From the NCBI GenBank assembly GCA_026397895.1, contig JAPLTZ010000264.1, positions 1-7,570 of the forward strand: a stretch of DNA of 7,570 nt, given 5' to 3'. Below the pieces are notes generated by a model, which searched no databases, was not told the origin of the DNA, and saw nothing but the letters and a program-made list of their open reading frames with translations. The DNA is from Verrucomicrobiota bacterium. Lineage in GTDB: Bacteria > Verrucomicrobiota > Verrucomicrobiia > Limisphaerales > JAFMIX01. Both the position numbers and the translations under genes were made by a program. Numbering within the stretch: the stretch's first letter is position 1; every line of letters starts with the position of its first letter. Positions 1-4,770 of the stretch are shown piece by piece.

Positions 1-351
1 AACGGCGGCCAACTGCATGGCGCGGTTCGTGGCGGGCGCGTTCAGCAGCGGCAGCAGATACCAGCGCAATTCCGTGGCGCGGAGGCGCAGCTCGCGCTGG
101 TCGGGCTTGAGCGATTCGTATTCGCGCAGCTTGGCGAGAATGCGGCGCTGGGTTTCCGGCGAACGGTCGGCCAGGAACTGCTTTTGCTCCGCTGGCGACT
201 GCGCGAGAAGTTTGCGAAAAATATCCACGGGCGACTGCGCGCCCGGCATGGGCGGCGGGACGGGCGGAAGTTTGGGGGCCGGCTGCGCGCAAAGTTGTCC
301 GGCGGCGAAACCCGCCAGCAGCCAGAGCCAGCTTCGACGCGGGAAAATCAT
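1..351 (-). CDS. Exported DUF3106-like protein, 3' end cut by window edge
   Basis: An open frame of 117 codons begins with ATG at 349-351 and continues off the left edge, so the C-terminus is missing. The N-terminus looks like a Sec signal peptide: basic MIFPRRS, a hydrophobic stretch WLWLLAGFAAG, and a likely cleavage near LCA|QP. A proline-rich linker follows (about residues 24-38), then a charged helical region with SPAEQKQFLADRSPETQRR and LKPDQRELRLRATELRW. This pattern of repeated 'SPEqR...L' helices resembles DUF3106-type periplasmic proteins, whose function is unknown to me. The start overlaps the stop of the upstream 96-aa gene by ATGA, which implies translational coupling in one operon. 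In related bacteria such genes often follow an ECF sigma factor and a small regulator (my recollection, not checked); no sigma gene is adjacent here. Confident that it is coding, tentative on family. Confidence 0.6.
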   Translation of the reverse strand, partial: MIFPRRSWLWLLAGFAAGQLCAQPAPKLPPVPPPMPGAQSPVDIFRKLLAQSPAEQKQFLADRSPETQRRILAKLREYESLKPDQRELRLRATELRWYLLPLLNAPATNRAMQLAAV

Positions 352-638
352 TGGAGCAGCGCGAGCAGTTCGCGGTCGGCGGGCGGCGTCTGGCTCAGGC
401 GGCGGATGGCCTCGAAATCTTTCAGCATGTCCGGGCTGGGCAGCGACGCGACGGCGAGGCGCGGCAGCCAGTGGAGGCGCAGCCAAGTGAAACTTCCGCG
501 CGCGGGGCGGGCGGCAGTTTCGCGCCCGACCTGTTGCAGGACGCGGGCGGTGAAGTTGGAGGCGACGGGTTTGTCCGGCAACGCGCGGAGGAGCGCGTCG
601 AGGCGGGCGTCCAGTTGATGGTCCGGCTTGTTATTCAT
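348..638 (-). CDS. Conserved hypothetical 96-aa protein coupled to the DUF3106-like gene
   Basis: This is a complete ORF with a strong Shine-Dalgarno sequence, AGGAGGA at 643-649, 4 nt before the ATG. The protein begins MNNKPDHQLDARLDALLRALP, followed by DKPVASNFTARVLQQV at about residues 21-36, a basic and aromatic middle (FTWLRLHWLPRL, about residues 50-61), and an acidic C-terminus ending in LLALLQ. I see no clear membrane helix, zinc motif or catalytic motif. The 'pvaSNFTaRVLqqv' segment is one I associate with small proteins encoded between ECF sigma factors and DUF3106-like proteins in Verrucomicrobiota, where an anti-sigma-like role would be plausible. Neither that role nor the family was checked. 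It overlaps the next gene by 4 bp, so the two are very likely cotranscribed. The upstream gap to the folate gene is 77 bp. Confidence 0.7.
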   Translation of the reverse strand: MNNKPDHQLDARLDALLRALPDKPVASNFTARVLQQVGRETAARPARGSFTWLRLHWLPRLAVASLPSPDMLKDFEAIRRLSQTPPADRELLALLQ

Positions 639-649
639 AGCGTCCTCCT

Positions 650-678
650 GTTCAACACCGGGGTCGCGGCAAAGTTGC
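650..678 (-). promoter_or_regulatory. Possible ECF-type promoter of the 96-aa/DUF3106-like operon
   Basis: On the minus strand GCAACTTT (671-678) resembles the GGAACTT -35 element of many ECF promoters. GGTGTTGAAC (650-659) could supply a -10 element, with 16 nt between AAC and TGTT. The strong ribosome site at 643-649 follows at once. The match is only approximate and no transcript data exist, but the 77-bp gap means the small operon could be transcribed independently of the folate gene. Confidence 0.3.
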
Positions 679-702
679 TGCGAAATTCCCCCGGCACGGA
701 CG

Positions 703-716
703 GCCGGAAAACCGGC
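703..716 (-). terminator. Short hairpin at the stop codon of the folate gene, weak terminator candidate
   Basis: A perfect GCCGG / CCGGC stem with a 4-nt loop begins inside the stop codon of the homocysteine methyltransferase/MTHFR gene. On the transcribed strand it is followed by GTCCGTGCCGGGGG, with no run of T, so it does not meet the pattern of an intrinsic terminator. It may only attenuate transcription or protect the 3' end. Confidence 0.25.
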
Positions 717-2632
717 TATTTCCCCAGGCCGGCGCGCAGAATATCCAGCGTGCCGCCCGAGGTGGCGGTGGACATCAGGTAGAGGCCGGCCCAGCCTTCG
801 CGGACGATGTGGCGAATCTGCTCGGCGGCGATTTCCTGGCCGACCTTGGCCTGATCCGCCGGGCTGGCGGTGGCGGAAAAGCGCTGCAAAACCGCATCCG
901 GGATCACCACGCCGGGGACTTTCGCCATGCGCTGCGCGTGCTCGAAACCGGTGAGCACCATCACGCCGATGAGGAACGGCACTTTGCCGCGGAATTTCTC
1001 CAACACGGCGAGCGGTTCGTGGGAGAACGCCGGTTGCGTCATGATGTAATCCACGCCGTTGTCGATTTTCTGCCGCAACCGCACCAGCTCGCGCCGCATG
1101 TCCTGCGCCTCGGGCTCGACGCCCGCGCCGATGGTGAAGCGCGTGCGCGGGTCGGCTTCCTTGCCGAGCGGCACGCCGCCGAAGTCCACGCCGGCGTTCA
1201 GGCAGGAATGTGTCAGCCGGATCATCGCGGGCGAATCCACGTCGAACACCGCCGTCGAGCGCGGGTAGGTGGGCGACATCTTGGGCGGGTCGCCGGTGAT
1301 GAAAAGGACGTTGTGGATGTGGTTCGCGTGGTAGCCGACAAGCCGGCTCTGCACGCCCATCACGTTCAGGTCGCGGCCGGTGAAGTGCGGAATCATCTCC
1401 AACAGGTCGCCGCCGACCGCGCCCCAGCCGAGGCGACGGCGGATGAGATGGATGAAATCGCCGGGCGAAATCAGCGGGATGCCGCGCGAACCGTCGGTGA
1501 AATCCATCGCGTCCGCGAGCCGGCTGATTGCGAGCTGGGCGATGAAGTCCACCTTGCGCTGAATCACGCCCTCGTCCGTGCCGCGCGGCGGGAGCGCCTC
1601 GACGCTGACGACGAATTCGCCGTTCTTGAGCTTGCGGGAGAACTGGCCGTTACGGGCTTTTTCGGCGTCACCGGCGGGCGGCAGACTGGAGTGCACCTGG
1701 ACGGAAAGCGTTTTCTCGCCGGTTTTCCGGGAGCGCAGATAATTGTGCATCTCCTGGATGTGCGGCGGGTGCATTTCGCAGCAGCCGCCGATGAGGCGCA
1801 CGCCGCGGTCGGACAAACTGCGCGCCATCTTGCCGGCGAATTCCGGGTTCACGGAAGTCATCAGGCGGTTGCCGATGCGCTGGAAGCCGCCGGCGTTCGG
1901 CATCACGACGAGTTGCAATGCGCCGGAACGGATGGGCGCGGCGTCCTTGACGGCGTCCAAGAAAGCGTCGGCGTCCCACGGCGCGCAGCAGTTCACGCCG
2001 GCGATGGCCACGCCGAGCGCAGCCATGCGGTTGACGAACGTGACGGGGTCGGGTTCGAGCGGCTGCCCGGCACTGCCGGAGCGGATGGTCATCTCGGCGA
2101 TGATCGGCGGGGCTTTGGGCAGCGACTTGATGAAGCCGATGAGTAATTCCAGTTGCGGCAACGAATTGAACGTCTCCAGCAGCAGCGCGTCTGCGCCGGC
2201 GGCGATGAGCGTTTCCAACTGTTCGCGATAACATTCGGCCACCGCGTCCGCCGTGACGAGCGGCTTGGTCGTCGGGCCGATGGAAGCGAGCACGAAGCAC
2301 GCGCCGGTCTCGCCGCGCTGCGTTTGAAACTTGGCGATGGCGGCGCGGGCGACTTCCACGCCGGCGCGGTTGATGGCGGCGGTCTTGCCGGCGAGGCCGA
2401 ACGGCGCCAACTGCTGGCGGTTTGCGCCGAAGGTATTGGTTTTGAGGCACTGCGCGCCGGCGGCGAGGTAGGCGAGGTGGACTTTCTGGATCAGCTCCGG
2501 CTGCTCGAGATTGAACGCTTCGTAAACGTGGTTGGCTTCCGAAAGCCGCCCGGTCAGCTCGAACAGATACGATCCCATCGCGCCGTCGGTGAGGAGCGGC
2601 TGCGATTTCAGGGCGTTCAGAAAATCCGTCAT
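716..2632 (-). CDS. Bifunctional homocysteine S-methyltransferase / 5,10-methylenetetrahydrofolate reductase (YitJ-like)
   Basis: A 638-aa fused enzyme of folate and methionine metabolism. The N-terminal half (about residues 1-300) is a homocysteine S-methyltransferase barrel with the LLTDGAMGSYL start motif. Its predicted zinc ligands are Cys215 in GVNC and the Cys pair 284-285 in IGGCCEMHPPH. After a linker (about 300-337) comes a MetF-type FAD-dependent methylenetetrahydrofolate reductase domain (about 338-638). There Glu345 (VEALPPRG), Asp448 (ITGDPPK) and Gln533 (IMTQPAF) match E. coli MetF Glu28, Asp120 and Gln183. In this family the reductase makes 5-methyl-THF and the other half methylates homocysteine to methionine, in the cytoplasm. 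There is no cobalamin domain, so this is not MetH. An in-frame ATG lies upstream at 2665. I prefer 2632 because family N-termini begin close to it and a good promoter ends just before it, which would make the mRNA nearly leaderless. Neither start has a Shine-Dalgarno sequence at proper spacing. Confidence 0.95.
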   Translation of the reverse strand: MTDFLNALKSQPLLTDGAMGSYLFELTGRLSEANHVYEAFNLEQPELIQKVHLAYLAAGAQCLKTNTFGANRQQLAPFGLAGKTAAINRAGVEVARAAIAKFQTQRGETGACFVLASIGPTTKPLVTADAVAECYREQLETLIAAGADALLLETFNSLPQLELLIGFIKSLPKAPPIIAEMTIRSGSAGQPLEPDPVTFVNRMAALGVAIAGVNCCAPWDADAFLDAVKDAAPIRSGALQLVVMPNAGGFQRIGNRLMTSVNPEFAGKMARSLSDRGVRLIGGCCEMHPPHIQEMHNYLRSRKTGEKTLSVQVHSSLPPAGDAEKARNGQFSRKLKNGEFVVSVEALPPRGTDEGVIQRKVDFIAQLAISRLADAMDFTDGSRGIPLISPGDFIHLIRRRLGWGAVGGDLLEMIPHFTGRDLNVMGVQSRLVGYHANHIHNVLFITGDPPKMSPTYPRSTAVFDVDSPAMIRLTHSCLNAGVDFGGVPLGKEADPRTRFTIGAGVEPEAQDMRRELVRLRQKIDNGVDYIMTQPAFSHEPLAVLEKFRGKVPFLIGVMVLTGFEHAQRMAKVPGVVIPDAVLQRFSATASPADQAKVGQEIAAEQIRHIVREGWAGLYLMSTATSGGTLDILRAGLGK

Positions 2633-2644
2633 AGAATGCGGCTG

Positions 2645-2673
2645 TAGATACAACAGAGCCTCCATGAAGTCAA
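2645..2673 (-). promoter_or_regulatory. Sigma70-type promoter of the homocysteine methyltransferase/MTHFR gene
   Basis: On the minus strand TTGACT (2668-2673, 5/6 to consensus) is followed by a spacer of exactly 17 nt and TATCTA (2645-2650, 4/6). Transcription would begin near 2637-2638, only about 5 nt before the ATG at 2632. The promoter overlaps the alternative ORF extension starting at 2665, which argues against that longer start. There is no room in this leader for a SAM riboswitch of the kind that controls yitJ in Bacillus. Confidence 0.6.
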
Positions 2674-2711
2674 AGACGGTATGGGACAGCTCGCCGGCAA
2701 CCGCGCAACGA

Positions 2712-2920
2712 GTCGCCTCGCGAGGGAAACTTTGGCGGTCGTGAGGGCAAGGTTGCCCGGCAAAACGGCAAACTTGCCCGCGTCGAGGCCAGCCGAGCCT
2801 TGCCGCCGGGCAAAGTTTCCCATCGCCCGGCCTGCGGAAGCCTCGCGGGGGGCAAATTAGCCCTCGCGGAGGGGTGTTTTGCCCTCGGCGAGGGCTGCTT
2901 TTCCCTCGAAAACGCCAATG
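2712..2920. repeat. Degenerate tandem array of ~21-bp near-palindromes (about 10 units)
   Basis: Units share a loose consensus CGAGGGCAAA-n-TTTGCCCTCG, which is close to its own reverse complement. Anchoring on the last G of each GGG-like run gives positions near 2726, 2747, 2768, 2788, 2810, 2830, 2852, 2873, 2894 and 2915. Spacings are therefore 20-22 bp, almost two helical turns. The best units are at about 2721-2760, 2764-2782, 2807-2821 and 2848-2908; those between 2783 and 2847 are eroded. Because 21 bp is seven codons, open frames on both strands here read as heptad-like peptides and should not be taken as genes. The array lies directly upstream of the promoter of the folate gene. Function is unknown: protein-binding array, transcript hairpins and an expanding simple repeat are all possible. 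Confidence 0.7.
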
Positions 2921-2956
2921 TTTCCCGCCAAAAGCACCAAATTGGGCGTTTTGGAC

Positions 2957-2990
2957 GGGATGGGCGGGATTTTACGGGATTCTTGGGGGG
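2957..2990 (+). other. Predicted G-quadruplex motif
   Basis: The plus strand carries GGG at 2957, 2962, 2966 and 2976, with loops of 2, 1 and 7 nt. This meets the usual rule of four runs of three or more G with loops of 1-7 nt. A further run of six G at 2985-2990 follows after a 6-nt loop, and another GGG lies upstream at 2944. The G-rich strand is the template strand for the surrounding minus-strand genes. Formation is a prediction from sequence only. Confidence 0.5.
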
Positions 2991-2999
2991 ATGAAGCCC

Positions 3000-3190
3000 G
3001 AATTATGCCGTTGACGGAAGTCTAGCTTGGTAGGGACGCCGCGCTGCGGCGTCCCCGCCCGAAGCGCGAGCGGAGGGCGGAATAAAGACGCAGGTTTCCG
3101 CAATTCGATTCCGTCGCCTGACGCTGCGCTCGGCGACGGGGACAGCGCAGCGCGCTGTCCCTACCCTTGCTTCCGTCAACGACATAATTC
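3000..3190. repeat. 191-bp inverted-repeat element (MITE-like) with paired hairpins
   Basis: The ends are 21-bp terminal inverted repeats (3000-3020 and 3170-3190) with one mismatch, beginning GAATTATG. Inside, the two arms are inverted copies of one another. Each has GTAGGGAC (3030-3037, inverted at 3157-3164) entering a perfect 10-bp stem with a 3-nt loop, at 3033-3055 and 3139-3161. Each then has a second stem (3055-3060 with 3075-3080; 3111-3118 with 3132-3139) and CGGAAT (3078-3083, inverted 3108-3113). Stem sequences differ between arms but with compensating changes. There is no ORF of note and no transposase, and I see no convincing target-site duplication at the ends. It starts 21 bp beyond the stop of the 158-aa gene and may act as a terminator there. 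Confidence 0.75.
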
Positions 3191-3211
3191 CAGAAAATCA
3201 ACCGTTCCGCC

Positions 3212-3688
3212 TCATTTGTTGGGCGCGGGTGCGGGTTTGGCGGCGCTGCGACCGGGATAGCGCGTGGCGAGGTCGTCGTGGATGTCGCCGGCGCTGGGCG
3301 TGCCGCGCTTGGCGGCTTCGCCGGTGGTGTTGTAGAAGGCGAGGTCGGCCATGATGATTTCGTTGCCGACGACGTTGCAGGTGTCTTCCACCTTGGCGGC
3401 GAGCAGGTGGAGTTGCGGCAGGAAACGGATGAGTTGGGCGCGCAGGGTGCGGTCTTTGAGGACTTCGGCGGGTTTGACGTAGCCGGGGATGAATTCCGGG
3501 TGGCTGGCCATGTAGGAGGCGCATTTTTCATCGAACCCCACGGATTTCTCGCCGAGCATCACGTTGTCATCGCTGGGTTCGCGGCTGATGAGGAAGGGCA
3601 GCAGGACTTCGATGGCGGTGAGGTGGCCGAGAATATCGGTGACACTCTGATCGGCGAGGGTGGCGGAGACTTGATTATCGTTTGGCAT
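3212..3688 (-). CDS. Conserved hypothetical 158-aa protein
   Basis: This is a complete ORF starting MPNDNQVSATLADQSVTDIL. The protein is predicted to be soluble and mostly helical, with no signal peptide or membrane segment. Visible landmarks are IEVLLPFLIS (about residues 26-35), GEKSVGFDEKC (46-56), ASHPEFIPGYV (61-71), the segment LPQLHLLAAKVEDTCNVVGNE (about 90-110), AFYNTTGEAAKRGTPS (117-132), and a low-complexity Ala/Pro/Lys tail. The sequence resembles a family of unnamed roughly 150-aa proteins that I recall as often multicopy in environmental Bacteroidota, Cyanobacteria and Verrucomicrobiota; I know no function and did not check. No Shine-Dalgarno sequence is visible before the ATG. 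Upstream lies a promoter-like module matching the one before the sigma gene, including a remnant mini-ORF. The gene could therefore belong to that regulon. Confidence 0.75.
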   Translation of the reverse strand: MPNDNQVSATLADQSVTDILGHLTAIEVLLPFLISREPSDDNVMLGEKSVGFDEKCASYMASHPEFIPGYVKPAEVLKDRTLRAQLIRFLPQLHLLAAKVEDTCNVVGNEIIMADLAFYNTTGEAAKRGTPSAGDIHDDLATRYPGRSAAKPAPAPNK

Positions 3689-3730
3689 GGTGATTAGGGG
3701 GTTGAGGTTATGGTTTGACGGTCATCACCT

Positions 3731-3786
3731 CATATATGGACGCCCAAGCCAAAATCCGACAAACTTTTTGAAACTATTTTTTGCCG
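3731..3786 (-). promoter_or_regulatory. Promoter-like module, copy A (upstream of the 158-aa gene)
   Basis: Read on the minus strand: an A/T tract (about 3762-3784), TGTCGG (3756-3761), a 12-nt gap, then GCGTCCAT (3736-3743). After it come a GAGGTG ATG arrangement and a 5-codon ORF (ATG at 3725, stop at 3708, product MTVKP). From TGTCGG to the ATG it is nearly the same as the leader of the sigma gene at 6352-6389. It therefore looks like a sigma-gene leader and start codon that lost its coding region. GCGTC resembles the -10 element of ECF promoters. Assignment as a promoter is inference. Confidence 0.45.
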
Positions 3787-3795
3787 TTCGCATAT

Positions 3796-3847
3796 TTCGC
3801 GTGGTTCGCGGTGAAATTCTAACCGCGAAATACGCCAACCACGCGAA
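3796..3847. repeat. Nested inverted repeat built from TTCGCG words
   Basis: The outer arms TTCGCGTGGTT (3796-3806) and AACCACGCGAA (3837-3847) are perfect 11-bp inverses. The inner arms TTCGCGGT (3805-3812) and ACCGCGAA (3822-3829) are perfect 8-bp inverses around GAAATTCTA. The outer and inner stems share two bases, so they are alternatives or form a branched fold. It contains no ORF. This kind of TTCGCGTGG/CCACGCGAA sequence looks like a dispersed intergenic repeat. Confidence 0.75.
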
Positions 3848-3856
3848 CCGGCGGCA

Positions 3857-4002
3857 GCACCGTAGGTGCGCCATAGTTGCAGATGATAACCCAAACAAAA
3901 CCCCGGCTCCGTAGGAGCGACATAGCCCGGATGATGCCGCCCCGACGGGGCTGATGAATGGTTGGGGGCGGGGTTTCTACAAAGATACCGCGCCTACGGC
4001 GC
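3857..4002. repeat. Cluster of four 13-nt REP-like hairpins GCNCC-loop-GGNGC
   Basis: Four hairpins each have a 5-bp stem and 3-nt loop: 3857-3869 (GCACC/GGTGC, loop GTA), 3906-3918 (GCTCC/GGAGC, loop GTA), 3939-3951 (GCCCC/GGGGC, loop GAC) and 3990-4002 (GCGCC/GGCGC, loop TAC). The third stem pair shows all four bases with full compensation. By loop and flank, units 1-2 point to the plus strand and 3-4 to the minus strand, each followed by a G-n-CAT-like or GGTATC flank. They fill most of the spacer between the 158-aa and lipoprotein genes. No ORF is supported here apart from the broken fragment at its edge. Confidence 0.75.
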
Positions 4003-4074
4003 TGAAACCGCAACCGACACGGCGAGGACGAACACACCACCCACAACCACAGTTTTAGTTTTTGACCAAGTCAT
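3994..4074 (-). pseudogene. Truncated membrane-anchor ORF with intact start region
   Basis: ATG at 4074 is preceded by AAAGGAA at proper spacing and opens a 26-codon frame. Its product begins MTWSKTKTVVVGGVFVLAV and ends at a TAG that lies in the loop of the fourth hairpin repeat. The peptide has a short basic N-terminus and one hydrophobic segment, as in a signal anchor. It stops just where a full protein would be expected to continue, so I read it as the 5' stub of a gene whose body was lost when the repeat cluster arrived or expanded. Its leader matches that of the lipoprotein gene: 31 of 33 bases are identical from the ATG upstream. It could instead be a real small membrane peptide. Confidence 0.45.
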
Positions 4075-4096
4075 AGTTCCTTTCACAAGTGTTGTT

Positions 4097-4143
4097 ATGC
4101 CCGCAATGCCTAAATCCGACAACTTTTTGAATTATTTTTCGGC
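4097..4143 (-). promoter_or_regulatory. Promoter-like module, copy B (upstream of the truncated anchor ORF)
   Basis: On the minus strand: an A/T tract (about 4122-4139), TGTCGG (4116-4121), an 11-nt gap, then GCGGGCAT (4097-4104). The stretch ATAACAACACTTGTGAAAGG then leads to the ATG at 4074. Compared with copies A and D the first block is the same but the second is GCGGGCAT instead of GCGTCCAT. Promoter function is inference from recurrence and position. Confidence 0.45.
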
Positions 4144-4171
4144 GGGGGTGGTTTGGCCGCATGTTCATGCC

Positions 4172-4702
4172 TCAATGCTTCTGACTCCACTCAATTAAAA
4201 TCGGCCCGACCTCATCGAGTGTGAGTTCTTTGCCACTGACCATCCGGCTATCTGGCCCGTGATAGGAAACGTGTAACTTGTTGGGCGTAACTCCCGAAAT
4301 CCCTGTGGTGTCATAGCTGATAAAAATTTCCTCGTGCGCTGTGTGGCCGCTCTGGGTGAATGTCCTCGGGCCGGGGTGAGTCTCAAATTCGCGAAGCCAT
4401 GTGTAACCAGTTGCCGTTTTACGGAATTCGATGTTGCGATAAACGCCGTGATAGCGTGCCGAAGTGTCAAAAACGACGAGTGTCGCATCGTGGCGCGCAC
4501 CCGGATGAATATCCAAGTAAACCAGTGCATTCGTGGGAATGGGAGTTAAGCCGAGTGCTGCCCTGTCAACCGCTGCCATCGCCTGAAGCATCGGAGCAAG
4601 TTTCGGGTCAGAAAGTAAATCCTTCCCCGTCGCGAAACCACAGCCTGATAGAAAGACGGCCACGAGCAACTCGATAAGGAAAAAAGCGCGCCGGGTCTTC
4701 AT
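4172..4702 (-). CDS. Predicted lipoprotein of unknown function, 176 aa
   Basis: The N-terminus MKTRRAFFLIELLVAVFLSGC has a basic start, a hydrophobic core and a lipobox LSGC, so Cys21 is the predicted lipidated residue and the protein would sit in the cell envelope. The same stretch also resembles a prepilin start (F-x-LIELLV). The rest is soluble, with visible segments NALVYLDIHPGARHDATLVV, an aromatic-rich YHGVYRNIEFRKTATGYTW and a C-terminal KELTLDEVGPILIEW. I recognise no family. An in-frame GTG at 4714 would add four residues; I chose the ATG because the same layout (GTG, 9 nt, ATG) occurs at the truncated ORF at 4074, where the purine-rich spacer fits a ribosome site. The gene begins 59 bp after the sigma gene, is only about 48% GC where sampled, and has its own promoter-like module overlapping the end of the sigma gene. 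It may be a target or partner of that sigma factor. Confidence 0.7.
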   Translation of the reverse strand: MKTRRAFFLIELLVAVFLSGCGFATGKDLLSDPKLAPMLQAMAAVDRAALGLTPIPTNALVYLDIHPGARHDATLVVFDTSARYHGVYRNIEFRKTATGYTWLREFETHPGPRTFTQSGHTAHEEIFISYDTTGISGVTPNKLHVSYHGPDSRMVSGKELTLDEVGPILIEWSQKH

Positions 4703-4724
4703 GGTTCTTTTCACAAGTGTTGTT

Positions 4725-4770
4725 ATGCCCGCCCAAACTTAAACTGGACAAACTCTTTCAACTATTTTTG
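4725..4770 (-). promoter_or_regulatory. Promoter-like module, copy C (upstream of the lipoprotein gene)
   Basis: On the minus strand: an A/T tract (about 4751-4770), TGTCCA (4745-4750, two changes from TGTCGG), a 12-nt gap and GCGGGCAT (4725-4732). The stretch ATAACAACACTTGTGAAAAG then leads to the ATG at 4702. The tract overlaps the last codons and the TAG stop of the sigma gene (GGCAAAAATAG), so the sigma coding end and the promoter-like module share sequence. Function is inferred. Confidence 0.45.

Noticed and set aside
809..2146. Plus-strand open frame of 445 codons
   Set aside because: It is antisense to the homocysteine methyltransferase/MTHFR gene. Its product is His/Ala/Asp-rich with no recognisable domain, as expected for the mirror frame of a GC-rich gene.
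1668..2450. Minus-strand open frame of 260 codons overlapping the folate gene
   Set aside because: It is a +1-type shadow with an Arg/Pro-rich product inside a gene whose own frame has clear catalytic motifs.
2633..2711. SAM riboswitch before the homocysteine methyltransferase/MTHFR gene
   Set aside because: No conserved riboswitch elements are recognisable, and the predicted promoter leaves only about 5 nt of leader.
2670..2918. Possible repeat protein encoded on either strand of the 2.7-2.9 kb region
   Set aside because: The seven-residue periodicity comes from 21-bp near-palindromic DNA units. Both strands give similar artificial heptads, and there is no proper start context.
2712..2920. 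CRISPR array
   Set aside because: Units are contiguous and degenerate with no unique spacers of constant length, and no cas genes are nearby.
2985..3205. Target-site duplication flanking the 191-bp element
   Set aside because: The bases just outside the terminal repeats (ending AAGCCC on the left, starting CAGAAA on the right) do not match.
3022..3531. Minus-strand open frame of 169 codons across the 191-bp element and the 158-aa gene
   Set aside because: It is a Pro/Ser/Thr-rich out-of-frame reading of the better-supported 158-aa gene, running into a repeat.
3819..4046. Minus-strand open frame of 75 codons in the hairpin cluster
   Set aside because: It is built from repeat sequence and lies in a different frame from the leader-supported start at 4074.
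4703..4714. GTG start at 4714 for the lipoprotein gene
   Set aside because: It lies within the leader shared with the truncated ORF at 4074. The ATG at 4702 gives a standard lipoprotein signal without the extra four residues.
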